From: Sneathiella sp.
GTDB taxonomy: Bacteria; Pseudomonadota; Alphaproteobacteria; Sneathiellales; Sneathiellaceae
Length of the DNA stretch: 15,298 bases
NCBI GenBank assembly: GCA_002732675.1
Contig: NVRR01000043.1
Coordinates: 1-15,298, forward strand
Reading direction: 5' to 3'
Of this stretch, positions 1 to 6,453 are shown one piece after another. The notes below the pieces were generated by a model. That model saw nothing but the letters and a program-made list of their open reading frames with translations, did no database searches and had not been told where the DNA came from. The position numbers were made by a program, and so were the translations under genes. The number at the start of each line of letters is the position of its first letter. Position 1 is the stretch's first letter.

Positions 1-2
1 AC

Positions 3-779
3 GAGACAGATCGCACCCTGTTCCTTTTGGACGTCCGTACAGAGGAAGAATACCTGGCAGGGCATATGGCCGGTTCTTTTCATGCACCGGGCGGGCAACT
101 TGTGCAGGCGACGGATGAATATGTCGGAGTCAGAAATGCCCGAATTGTCCTTGTCGATGACGCGACCGTTCGGGCCGTTATGACGGCCTCCTGGCTGATC
201 CAGATGAACTGGCCGGAAGTGTACGTTCTTGAAGACGGACTGCAGGGACCGCTAGAGGCAGGCAAGTTGCTTAGCCCTGGCATTCCAGAGAATCCGACTG
301 TATCGGTCCAGGAACTTGATGCGGTGCTCACGTCGCGGGAGGCCGCGGCAGTGGTCGACCTTGGCACTTCTTTGGAATATCGCGCTGGCCATGTTCCAGG
401 CGCCTATTGGGCGATCCGCGCCCGGTTGGAGACGGACCATATTTATATCCCGCCGTCGGGCCTGATTATCTTGACCTCAAAGGATGGTCGGCTTGCCCAT
501 TTGGCTGCCGCAGAAATGGCTCAGATACGGCCGCAGGCAATTATCCGGGTGCTGGAGGGCGGAACAGACGCCTGGGCAGAAGCTTCTTTGCGACTTGAAA
601 GTGGGGATACGCGACTTCTCAGCCGCGCTGATGATGTCTGGTATAAACCCTATGACACCAACGACAAGGAAGAAATCAGGCAACGCATGCTTGATTATCT
701 GACCTGGGAAGTCGGGTTGCTACAGCAACTTGAAAGGGACGGGCAGGTAGAGTTTAAGCGATTTGATGCTCCTGCTTGA
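3..779 (+). CDS. Rhodanese-like multi-domain protein, C-terminal part (5' end outside window)
   Basis: The frame is already open at the first base, so the gene begins upstream; the TTG at 27 is unlikely to be the true start. Two rhodanese modules are visible. The first spans about 27-240 and shows LDVRTEEEY, AGH and a closing VLEDG. The second spans about 300-600 and shows VVDLGTSLEYRAGHVPGA and VLEGGTDAW. A short tail follows with WYKPYD and a helix ending in VEFKRF. Active rhodaneses carry a catalytic Cys at the start of a CxxGx(R/S) loop. Here that position is Asp (codon 156-158) in the first module and Ser (codon 477-479) in the second, and the visible protein has no cysteine at all. The part seen is therefore probably structural or regulatory, and any sulfurtransferase activity would have to lie in modules upstream of the window. 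The fold assignment is firm; the role is not known. Confidence 0.85.
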   Translation, partial: ETDRTLFLLDVRTEEEYLAGHMAGSFHAPGGQLVQATDEYVGVRNARIVLVDDATVRAVMTASWLIQMNWPEVYVLEDGLQGPLEAGKLLSPGIPENPTVSVQELDAVLTSREAAAVVDLGTSLEYRAGHVPGAYWAIRARLETDHIYIPPSGLIILTSKDGRLAHLAAAEMAQIRPQAIIRVLEGGTDAWAEASLRLESGDTRLLSRADDVWYKPYDTNDKEEIRQRMLDYLTWEVGLLQQLERDGQVEFKRFDAPA

Positions 780-929
780 TTTGGAATATCTCCTGCTGGT
801 TTGTTGACGCAGCGTCGGCATAACCGGCAAGGACGAGACGCAGGATAAATGACGAGCAGGCTTGCATTACGGTAGCTCTCGTTTTAGCATGAGGTGCAAA
901 TGGGCAGTTAAGAAACCCATGGAAATAAT

Positions 930-934
930 GGAGA
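930..934 (+). promoter_or_regulatory. Ribosome binding site deciding the first acyl-CoA dehydrogenase start
   Basis: GGAGA lies 8 bases before the ATG at 943. The upstream in-frame candidates (TTG 862 and internal ATGs near 889, 919 and 928) have no comparable site, so this favours the 398-residue product. Confidence 0.65.
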
Positions 935-942
935 AACCCCCA

Positions 943-2139
943 ATGGATCTATCATTCAGTGACGATGATCTTGCATTTCAGAGCGAAGTGCGCGAATTCC
1001 TGCAAACATCATTGCCAAAGGACGTTCAGGAACGAACCGCGCGCGGATTGCACCCGACCAAGGAAGCCGCTGTCAGATGGCAGAAAATCCTCAATGAAAA
1101 AGGATGGATGGCGCCGAACTGGCCGGTAGAATATGGCGGGACCGGCTGGACTGTTGCGCAGAAATATATTGCCGGCCAGGAATTTGGCCTTGCGGCGGCG
1201 CCCGTCGCCACCCCCTTTGGGGTCAGTATGGTTGGTCCGGTGATTTATACTTTTGGCAATCAGGAACAGAAGGATAAGTTTCTTCCCCGTGTCTTGGAGT
1301 CTGATGACTGGTGGTGTCAGGGGTATTCGGAACCGGGATCGGGCTCTGATCTGGCGTCGTTACAGACGAAAGCGGTTCGCGACGGCGATGACTATGTGGT
1401 GAATGGCCAGAAAATCTGGACAACTTTTGCCCAATACGCAGACATGATTTTCTGCCTTGTGCGGACCGATAATTCCGGCAAAAAACAGGAGGGTATTTCC
1501 TTTCTTCTCATTGATATGAAGACGCCGGGAATTACCGTCAAACCGATTTACGGCCTGGATAAGGAAAACAGCCTGAATGAAGTATTCTTTGACGACGTGC
1601 GGGTGCCGGTGGCGAACCGTATTGGCGAGGAGAATAAAGGCTGGACCTATGCCAAATTCCTGCTTGGCAATGAACGAACAAGTATCGCCCGGGTCGGTCG
1701 CTCAAAACGTCAGGTTCAACGGGTGCGGGAAATAGCTGCGGCCGAGCAATGCGGGGCGGGAAAACTCATTGAAGACGCTGATTTTATGACCAAGCTCGGT
1801 AAAATCGAAGTTGATCTGATGGCGCTTGAATATACAGAACTACGCTATCTTTCCATGCTAAGCGCTGGCAAGGAGCTCTCAGCTGAGCCGTCATTGCTAA
1901 AAATCAAGGGTACTGAAATCCAGCAGCGACTAACGGAATTGCTGGTGGAATCTTTGGGTATGTATGGGGCCGCCTATGAGCCGTCGGAGGCCTATGACGG
2001 ACGCAACGAAACCGCACCTGGTCCTGATTATGCCCATGGCCCGATGGCCGAGCATCTATATTTGCGCGCTGCGTCAATTTATGGCGGCAGCAATGAAATT
2101 CAACGTAATATCGTCTCCAAAATGGTTCTGGGTTTATAA
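943..2139 (+). CDS. Acyl-CoA dehydrogenase, probable catalytic subunit of a paired enzyme
   Basis: FAD-dependent acyl-CoA dehydrogenase of 398 residues, predicted to introduce an alpha,beta double bond into an acyl-CoA thioester and pass electrons to ETF. The open frame reaches back to a TTG at 862, but the ATG at 943 is preferred because GGAGA ends 8 bases before it and the family N-terminus (DLSFSDDD) begins there. Visible landmarks are the FAD/substrate loop QGYSEPGSGSD at about residues 127-136, VNGQKIWT at 153-160 and YGGSNEIQRNI at 380-390. In MCAD-type enzymes the catalytic Glu sits in Y-E-G-T near the C-terminus; here that residue is Gly381. A Glu is present instead at residue 244 (GNERTSIAR), matching the alternative position used by isovaleryl-CoA and long-chain dehydrogenases. 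The second dehydrogenase gene begins 12 bases after the stop, so the two are almost certainly co-expressed. The substrate cannot be told. Confidence 0.93.
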   Translation: MDLSFSDDDLAFQSEVREFLQTSLPKDVQERTARGLHPTKEAAVRWQKILNEKGWMAPNWPVEYGGTGWTVAQKYIAGQEFGLAAAPVATPFGVSMVGPVIYTFGNQEQKDKFLPRVLESDDWWCQGYSEPGSGSDLASLQTKAVRDGDDYVVNGQKIWTTFAQYADMIFCLVRTDNSGKKQEGISFLLIDMKTPGITVKPIYGLDKENSLNEVFFDDVRVPVANRIGEENKGWTYAKFLLGNERTSIARVGRSKRQVQRVREIAAAEQCGAGKLIEDADFMTKLGKIEVDLMALEYTELRYLSMLSAGKELSAEPSLLKIKGTEIQQRLTELLVESLGMYGAAYEPSEAYDGRNETAPGPDYAHGPMAEHLYLRAASIYGGSNEIQRNIVSKMVLGL

Positions 2140-2151
2140 GGAAAAATAAAA

Positions 2152-3288
2152 ATGGATTTTGAACTCTCTGATGAGCAAAATATGCTCAAAGACAGCGTTG
2201 AGCGGTTTGTGCTCGATAATTATTCGATGGATGCCCGGGCGAAGCTGGCCAATACGGAACTGGGTTTCAGTCGCGATCACTGGAAAACAATGGCCGAACT
2301 GGGCTGGCTCGGCATGCCATTTGCCGAAGAAGTCGGTGGTTTCGGCGGGTCTGCCGTGGATGTCATGATCATGATGGAAAGCATGGGGCGCGGCCTGGTG
2401 CTGGAACCATTTTTGAGCACAGTAATTCTAGGTGGCGGCTTGGTTGCAGAAGCCGGGAGCCCGGCACAAATTGAAAGCATCCTGCCGCAAGTGATTGAAG
2501 GCAACATGATGCTCGCCTTTGCCTATGCCGAGCCGCAATCGCGCTTCAACCTCAATGACGTGCAAACCGCAGCCAGCAAGTCAGGCGACGGTTATGTCCT
2601 GAATGGCCATAAGGCCGTTGTCTATCACGGGGAGACGGCGGACAAGATCATTGTCTCTGCCCGGACCAGCGGAAATTCGCAGGACGAAGCCGGGATTTCT
2701 TTGTTCGTGGTCGATGCCAAGGCAAATGGCCTTAGCCGCCGGGGTTATCGCACTGTCGATGGTCAGCGTGCAGCGGATATCATGCTGGAAAATGTCACCG
2801 TTGCCGCCGATGCATTACTCGGGGCTGAAGGCGGCGCTTATCCAACAATTGAGAAGATTGTTGAGCGGGCCATCGCTGCGCTCTGCGCGGAGGCCGTGGG
2901 GGCCATGCAGGCGGCCAATGAAATCACCAATGAATATCTGAAAGAACGCAAGCAATTCGGCGTTCCCATCGGCAAGTTCCAGGTACTTCAACATCGTATG
3001 GTCGATATGTATATGGAGGCGGAGCAATCCAAATCCATGTCGGACATGGTAGCGATGAAGCTCTCTATGGATGACGCGAAGGAGCGCCAAAAAGCCGTCT
3101 CCGCCGCGAAAGCGCAAATTGGCCAGGCCTCAAAATTTGTCGGTCAGCAGTCGATCCAGCTGCATGGGGGCATGGGCATGACCGATGAATATTCTATTGG
3201 CCATTATTTCAAACGCTTGACGACAATCGAAATGCTGTTCGGTAACACCGACTATCACTTCAAGAAGTTTGCGGCGCTTTCAAGCTGA
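2152..3288 (+). CDS. Acyl-CoA dehydrogenase, probable partner subunit lacking the catalytic glutamate
   Basis: A second acyl-CoA dehydrogenase of 378 residues, starting at an ATG with AAGGA about 9 bases upstream that overlaps the stop of the preceding gene. It keeps the overall fold: an N-terminal helical domain (DFELSDEQNMLKDSVERF), a loosely conserved middle beta domain (VLNGHKAVV at 149-157), the ERKQFG helix at 265-270 and the FAD-contacting QLHGGMGMT at 336-344. The usual FAD loop motif of the middle domain is degraded to AYAEPQSRFNL. The MCAD-type catalytic Glu position is Phe363 in MLFGNTDYH, and no Glu falls at the isovaleryl-type position (about Ala240 by hand alignment). Paired dehydrogenases in which one chain supplies the active-site base and the other does not are known from mycobacterial cholesterol side-chain degradation, where they form alpha2beta2 tetramers. 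I infer the same arrangement here. Family is certain; partnership is strongly suggested by adjacency. Confidence 0.92.
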   Translation: MDFELSDEQNMLKDSVERFVLDNYSMDARAKLANTELGFSRDHWKTMAELGWLGMPFAEEVGGFGGSAVDVMIMMESMGRGLVLEPFLSTVILGGGLVAEAGSPAQIESILPQVIEGNMMLAFAYAEPQSRFNLNDVQTAASKSGDGYVLNGHKAVVYHGETADKIIVSARTSGNSQDEAGISLFVVDAKANGLSRRGYRTVDGQRAADIMLENVTVAADALLGAEGGAYPTIEKIVERAIAALCAEAVGAMQAANEITNEYLKERKQFGVPIGKFQVLQHRMVDMYMEAEQSKSMSDMVAMKLSMDDAKERQKAVSAAKAQIGQASKFVGQQSIQLHGGMGMTDEYSIGHYFKRLTTIEMLFGNTDYHFKKFAALSS

Positions 3289-3290
3289 GA

Positions 3291-3554
3291 TTAATTGGAT
3301 GCCGAGCGGTCATAGGCCACTCGGTACTCCTTCGGAACTTCCAAAACATTTACGTCATCATGGTCGATAAGCTGGCATTTGCAGTCATAGTTTCTTTGAC
3401 GTTTATTTTCCTCACAATCATCCAGTACATAATAAGAAGCGTAACTCCAATCTCTGTGACCTCGAAAATGCCAACTATTATAAGTTACCTTGATTTTTTC
3501 TGCATCCCATACCAGACACGCTGCTAGAGCTTTGTGCGCCGTATAATATCCTTT
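3291..3554 (-). pseudogene. 3' remnant of an unrecognised cysteine-containing gene, fused to broken thymidine kinase
   Basis: On the minus strand a reading frame stays open from about 3590 to a TAA at 3291-3293, but it has no ATG or ribosome site. The part after the thymidine kinase break reads like real protein: a stretch [20 protein letters not shown], then an aromatic-rich segment (WHFRGHRDWSYASYYVLDDC), a CKCQLIDHDD motif and a polar end (EVPKEYRVAYD). Four cysteines (AAC, DDC, CKC) suggest the C-terminal domain of a secreted or periplasmic protein. The frame is offset from the thymidine kinase frame, so no fusion protein would be made. I read it as the tail of another gene brought next to the kinase fragment by a deletion or rearrangement. 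I do not recognise the family. Alternatively it is a chance open frame, although its composition argues against that. Confidence 0.4.
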
Positions 3555-3715
3555 CCGATACGGGAAGCAATTTTGCCTGTGCCAAATCGATCATCAAGCG
3601 CCGCCGTAAACAACATGGTGCGCATTCCCCGTTCTTCATAATTGAAGCTCGATTGCAGCAGGGTCGTCGATTTTCCGGCATTCATGGTGGAGTCGTTAAA
3701 ATAAAGTTTGGCCAT
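3524..3715 (-). pseudogene. tdk: Truncated thymidine kinase
   Basis: The first 54 codons from the ATG at 3715 match the N-terminus of bacterial type II thymidine kinase, the enzyme that phosphorylates thymidine in the salvage pathway. Visible are MAKLYF, the ATP-binding loop STMNAGKST (residues 9-17), [13 protein letters not shown] and [15 protein letters not shown]. After RIG (about position 3554) the similarity stops abruptly; a short unrelated run follows and the frame ends at a TAG at 3524-3526. A normal protein is about 190-205 residues, so the lid, the catalytic Glu region and the zinc-binding half are missing and the product cannot be active. The gene starts 9 bases after the stop of the DUF1643 gene, so it was the third gene of that operon. 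A deletion joining it to another gene's 3' end is the simplest explanation. Confidence 0.85.
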
Positions 3716-3724
3716 GGAGATGTC

Positions 3725-4222
3725 TCAGATTTCGGCCCAGACAAAGGGCTCTTTGCGATAGGAAAGATAAAGCGGATGTCCCGGTAATCCCTTTTTCGTC
3801 AGGGAGAGGGCATGCACTGTCAGCCTGTTGGCCTTCAGTAAGTCGCGGACGGCGTTATGCCGGTTTTGATGATCGCCATGACTGCCCCAGGCGCAGATGG
3901 TCATATCGGCGTCCTTCAGGCTCGCGATAATCGCCGCGTCATTGTCGGAGCCGACAGGTTTGGCGGTGCGTTTCAGATCCCTGGGGTCCGTCGCACGAAA
4001 GGCAAAAATATTGACAACATCCAGTGCGGAGAAACCCATGGCGACGGCGCGGCGGTGGCAACGCTCAATGGTGGGATCATTCCGTGTTGCGTCAGCGGTG
4101 GAGGGATTGAGCATAATAAACGTTACCTTGCCCCCGCCTCCCCAGCGTCGCCACAGACGGTAGCGATAGGCACCGCAGTCACTGAAATCGGCGCCAGATT
4201 GGGCGAAATACTCAGCTTCCAT
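3725..4222 (-). CDS. DUF1643 domain protein
   Basis: A 165-residue cytoplasmic protein that matches the DUF1643 family along its whole length. Recognisable family features are FIMLNPSTAD (35-44) followed by NDPTIERC (48-55), VVNIFAFRATDPRDL (69-83), a GSDND motif (91-95), ICAWGSHG (109-116) and the closing LPGHPLYLSY (146-155). The biochemical function of this family is not established, and I infer none. The ATG at 4222 lies inside the end of the upstream glutathione S-transferase gene (11-base overlap), and no good ribosome site precedes it, so translation is probably coupled. It in turn sits 9 bases before the thymidine kinase remnant. Conserved Cys and His residues exist, but no known catalytic set can be named. 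Confidence 0.9.
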   Translation of the reverse strand: MEAEYFAQSGADFSDCGAYRYRLWRRWGGGGKVTFIMLNPSTADATRNDPTIERCHRRAVAMGFSALDVVNIFAFRATDPRDLKRTAKPVGSDNDAAIIASLKDADMTICAWGSHGDHQNRHNAVRDLLKANRLTVHALSLTKKGLPGHPLYLSYRKEPFVWAEI

Positions 4223-4901
4223 GAGAGGCAGGGAAGGCAGGGCCCGAAGTGCCGCTCTGCCAGATAGCGCGTTTTTCCATCACGAATGCAAAGCGTTCCG
4301 ATGCCAGGATAGTGTCGAGCCACTTTTGAAGGTGGGGATAGGGCGCCGTATCAAACCAGTCACGGTCAGAATTGGCAAATTGCCGGATGAACGGAAAAAT
4401 CGCCATATCGGCAAAAGTGGTTTCATTTGACATCAGAAAAGACGTTTTTGACAGTAAGTTGTCTAGCTTTTGTAGGAACTCGGCACCCGCTGTCCGGTAG
4501 GTTTCGCGCGGGCTATCGGGAAAGCGAACATGATATTTATACTGATCAAGGTTGGCCTTGAACGGTCCGTCATTCTCCTCGACCAACGCAAATATAGCGG
4601 CTTTTGTCTTCTCGTCATCGGGAAGCCAATGTTCTGGATCCTGACGCGCCAACGCCCAGAGCATGATATCGAAGCTTTCCTCCAACACCGTCCCGTCAGC
4701 GCATGTCAGAACCGGAACGGTGGCTTTCGGGCTTGCTGTGATCATATCGGCAGGCTTGTCTTTGAGCAGAATATCGCGCAGTTCAACCTGTATACCCGTA
4801 TAGGCCAGCGTCATCCGCGTCCGAATGGCATAAGGACATCTTCGGAAACTATAAAGGATCGGCAAAGGAGACATATTATTCTGCAATGCGGTTTGGGACA
4901 T
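4212..4901 (-). CDS. Glutathione S-transferase with a CPYA active-site motif
   Basis: A 229-residue soluble protein with the two-domain glutathione S-transferase layout. The N-terminal thioredoxin-like domain shows LYSFRRCPYAIRTR at residues 16-29, with Cys22 in the CPYA position used by omega-, beta- and YibF-like enzymes. TVPVL at 61-65 contains the cis-proline, and the glutathione-contacting Glu75-Ser76 follows in LEESFDI. The helical C-terminal domain contains TTFADMAIFPFIRQFA at about 160-175, typical of the N-capping/hydrophobic-staple region. A Cys at this site usually favours thiol transfer or deglutathionylation over conjugation; that is family knowledge, not shown here. ATG 4901 is used, but ATG 4874 (MSPLPILYS) is an equally plausible start because neither has a strong ribosome site. 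It is the first gene of the block that continues into DUF1643 and the broken thymidine kinase. Confidence 0.92.
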   Translation of the reverse strand: MSQTALQNNMSPLPILYSFRRCPYAIRTRMTLAYTGIQVELRDILLKDKPADMITASPKATVPVLTCADGTVLEESFDIMLWALARQDPEHWLPDDEKTKAAIFALVEENDGPFKANLDQYKYHVRFPDSPRETYRTAGAEFLQKLDNLLSKTSFLMSNETTFADMAIFPFIRQFANSDRDWFDTAPYPHLQKWLDTILASERFAFVMEKRAIWQSGTSGPAFPASHGS

Positions 4902-4955
4902 TAGACCATATCAGAAATTACCAGATTCCATTTATATACCGGACCGGAGCCCCGA

Positions 4956-5660
4956 TTACCAGCGGAGCCGGTTCACCCGGCGGCGCATGGCCGCCCGCAT
5001 AGACTCTTGACGCTGGAATTCGATATCAATAACCGGCTCTTCGTCCTCGAATTCAAAGCTGGGGATTTCAGAGGTACTTACATCGCCCGCTTCGTAGATT
5101 TCGTCGGAACCGACCGCGGCATCTGCCCGGGGTTTCAGGTCGACAACATGGGCCGTTTCGCGCGTGCTTTTCGCCCCACGCGACCATGCGCGGGTTGGGG
5201 ATTTTAAGAGGTCAATTTCCTCAGGTGCGAGTTCAGGTGAGACGGTATATTCTGGGGGCGGAGCCGCCGGCTCGGGACGGGAGGATTGGGCCTGGCAGTC
5301 TTTGCGCGCGCCGAAATGCATTTGTGGTGCCGGCTCGGCGAACTCGATCGGTTCGGGATAGGTTTCAAATATTTCGACTTCCGGTGCCGGTGGCGTCTTC
5401 AGCTCCGGATCACTCTGAAATATCTTTTCGGCTGCTGCCCTGTCCTTGCGGGTCCGTTGTGCCGACGTAAAGGACGTGGGGCTTTCCAGCCGTGGCAACT
5501 TGTTTTCGATATGGTCAACCAGGGTCAAAATTGCATCGCTGAGACGTTTATTTTTCTCTCGCAGCGACTGGTTTTGGGCCAAAAGCTCCCTTTCCCGCAC
5601 GGACTTTATGTCTGTGTGGCCATAGAGCGATCTTCCACGGTTATGCCGAGCGAAACTCAT
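4956..5660 (-). CDS. Hypothetical coiled-coil and disordered protein with basic C-terminus
   Basis: A 234-residue protein that I do not recognise. Residues about 18-55 (SVRERELLAQNQSLREKNKR and onward) have heptad-like spacing and should form a coiled coil. Residues about 60-210 are rich in Pro, Glu, Ala and Ser with no obvious fold. A strongly acidic patch (FEFEDEEPVIDIEF) is followed by a very basic, arginine-rich end (MRAAMRRRVNRLRW). There is no signal peptide or membrane segment, so it should be cytoplasmic. The layout (N-terminal dimerising helix, long acidic linker, short basic tail) would suit a scaffold or a protein that contacts nucleic acid or membrane through the tail, but that is speculation. 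It stands alone on the minus strand with a long upstream gap that holds a CtrA-like box. The start at ATG 5660 has only a weak ribosome site. Confidence 0.75.
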   Translation of the reverse strand: MSFARHNRGRSLYGHTDIKSVRERELLAQNQSLREKNKRLSDAILTLVDHIENKLPRLESPTSFTSAQRTRKDRAAAEKIFQSDPELKTPPAPEVEIFETYPEPIEFAEPAPQMHFGARKDCQAQSSRPEPAAPPPEYTVSPELAPEEIDLLKSPTRAWSRGAKSTRETAHVVDLKPRADAAVGSDEIYEAGDVSTSEIPSFEFEDEEPVIDIEFQRQESMRAAMRRRVNRLRW

Positions 5661-5794
5661 CTGATGCGTTGTTCGTATCCTGTATTCGAAAAAATATTAG
5701 CATTTCCAGAAAATACGGATGCCCAAATCGGCGCTGGAATGCAAAACCAGTTTACGGACAAAATTGGCCCGGAACTACACAAAAAGCAGAGTTT

Positions 5795-5813
5795 ATGGTT
5801 AATTTACCAATAA
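5795..5813 (-). promoter_or_regulatory. Possible CtrA binding box
   Basis: Read on the minus strand this is TTAT-N7-TTAACCAT. The alphaproteobacterial cell-cycle regulator CtrA recognises TTAA-N7-TTAA and the extended half-site TTAACCAT; here the second half is perfect and the first has one mismatch. It lies about 135 bases before the ATG of the gene at 5660. Short AT-rich motifs occur by chance in such a region, so this is a candidate only. Confidence 0.35.
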
Positions 5814-5895
5814 TTTTATCTATTCTGAAAGATGGGGACGGAAGGGCGCAAAAATTAACTATAACTTTTTCGAAATATACGATTTGACGGCCGAA

Positions 5896-5925
5896 ATAGT
5901 AGAAAACGAACTATTAGGCGGTCAA
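5896..5925 (-). promoter_or_regulatory. Weak sigma-70-type promoter candidate for the coiled-coil protein gene
   Basis: The minus strand reads TTGACC (5925-5920), an 18-base spacer, then TACTAT (5901-5896). The -35 is good and the -10 only fair. It would give a leader of about 230 bases and lies upstream of the CtrA-like box. Confidence 0.22.
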
Positions 5926-6009
5926 TTTTCCCATGCTTATATGCTTCATGCGAATCGCGTAAAATAGGGCAAAACACTCCGCTCTCGCCACCGATCGCCG
6001 GACCTGGAC

Positions 6010-6375
6010 CTAACTTTTTGGCTCTGTCAGACTGCCGAGTTCACAGTTCCCTGTCGTGTAACTGTTGCTGATTTGGCAGAATCTGTTCATGACGATTGCG
6101 TAATTACCCGTGCAGTTTTTGAAACTGAGCCAGGCTTCATAGTTGTATTCCTCGCCAGCGGGACCTTCGGAAATCCGGGATGTTAAATACTCGATCTTCG
6201 AAATCCCCTCTTTTTTGAAAGCAAGTCGATCCAGATGCTGTTCAACGACTGGCGCACAGTCTTCGGGCTCGTACGCAGAGATACCACTTTGCAGATAGTC
6301 TTTGTCCTCGGCGCAAGAGGCAAGGAGAGCAAATGGCGCCGCAATGGCGACAGATATATAAAGAAGTTTCTTCAT
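6010..6375 (-). CDS. Small lipoprotein of unknown function
   Basis: A 121-residue predicted lipoprotein. The N-terminus is MKK followed by a hydrophobic stretch and a textbook lipobox, Leu-Ala-Ser-Cys, with the lipidated Cys at residue 21. Signal peptidase II would cut before it, and the mature protein would be anchored in the inner or outer membrane. Asp follows at position +3 and Glu at +2, which gives no clear sorting prediction. The mature domain of about 100 residues has four more cysteines (EDCAPVV, FKNCTGN, NRFCQIS, GNCELG), possibly two disulfides in the periplasm. I do not recognise the domain. The frame also allows a GTG one codon upstream, but ATG 6375 has the better spacing (8 bases) from GGGGAG. 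It lies 78 bases downstream of the FAH-family gene in the same direction. Confidence 0.8.
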   Translation of the reverse strand: MKKLLYISVAIAAPFALLASCAEDKDYLQSGISAYEPEDCAPVVEQHLDRLAFKKEGISKIEYLTSRISEGPAGEEYNYEAWLSFKNCTGNYAIVMNRFCQISNSYTTGNCELGSLTEPKS

Positions 6376-6383
6376 CACAAACT

Positions 6384-6389
6384 CTCCCC
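6384..6389 (-). promoter_or_regulatory. Ribosome binding site of the lipoprotein gene
   Basis: GGGGAG on the minus strand ends 8 bases before ATG 6375 but only 5 before the adjacent GTG 6378, favouring the ATG. Confidence 0.6.
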
Positions 6390-6453
6390 TAGTATATTAA
6401 ACATATGGATCTATGTAGGGATTTGAAGCCTGCATGGCAATATTCCCGTGCCT

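Larger units (their letters stand above)
5661..6009. other. 349-base intergenic region, AT-rich in its centre
   Basis: No coding frame here looks real. The stretch about 5800-5900 is markedly AT-rich relative to the flanking genes. It holds a CtrA-like box (5795-5813), a weak minus-strand promoter candidate (5896-5925) and a 6-base inverted repeat, AATAGT at 5895-5900 with ACTATT at 5910-5915. It lies upstream of the coiled-coil protein gene and downstream of the lipoprotein gene, so any control would mainly concern the former. Confidence 0.5.

Noticed and set aside
862..942. N-terminal extension of the first acyl-CoA dehydrogenase from a TTG
   Set aside because: The 27 extra residues do not match the family, and GGAGA before the ATG at 943 marks the better start.
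780..942. Promoter around TTGACG in the gap before the first dehydrogenase
   Set aside because: No acceptable -10 box lies 15-19 bases downstream, so I could not support a promoter.
3302..3325. Hairpin GCCGAG/CTCGGT after the second dehydrogenase gene, as a terminator
   Set aside because: The stem is short with a wobble end pair, no T-run follows, and it lies inside the coding-like 3' remnant on the other strand.
5286..5813. 175-codon plus-strand open frame
   Set aside because: It runs antisense over the coiled-coil protein gene and the upstream gap, has no ribosome site, and its composition (Cys, Arg, Trp-rich) looks like a shadow frame.
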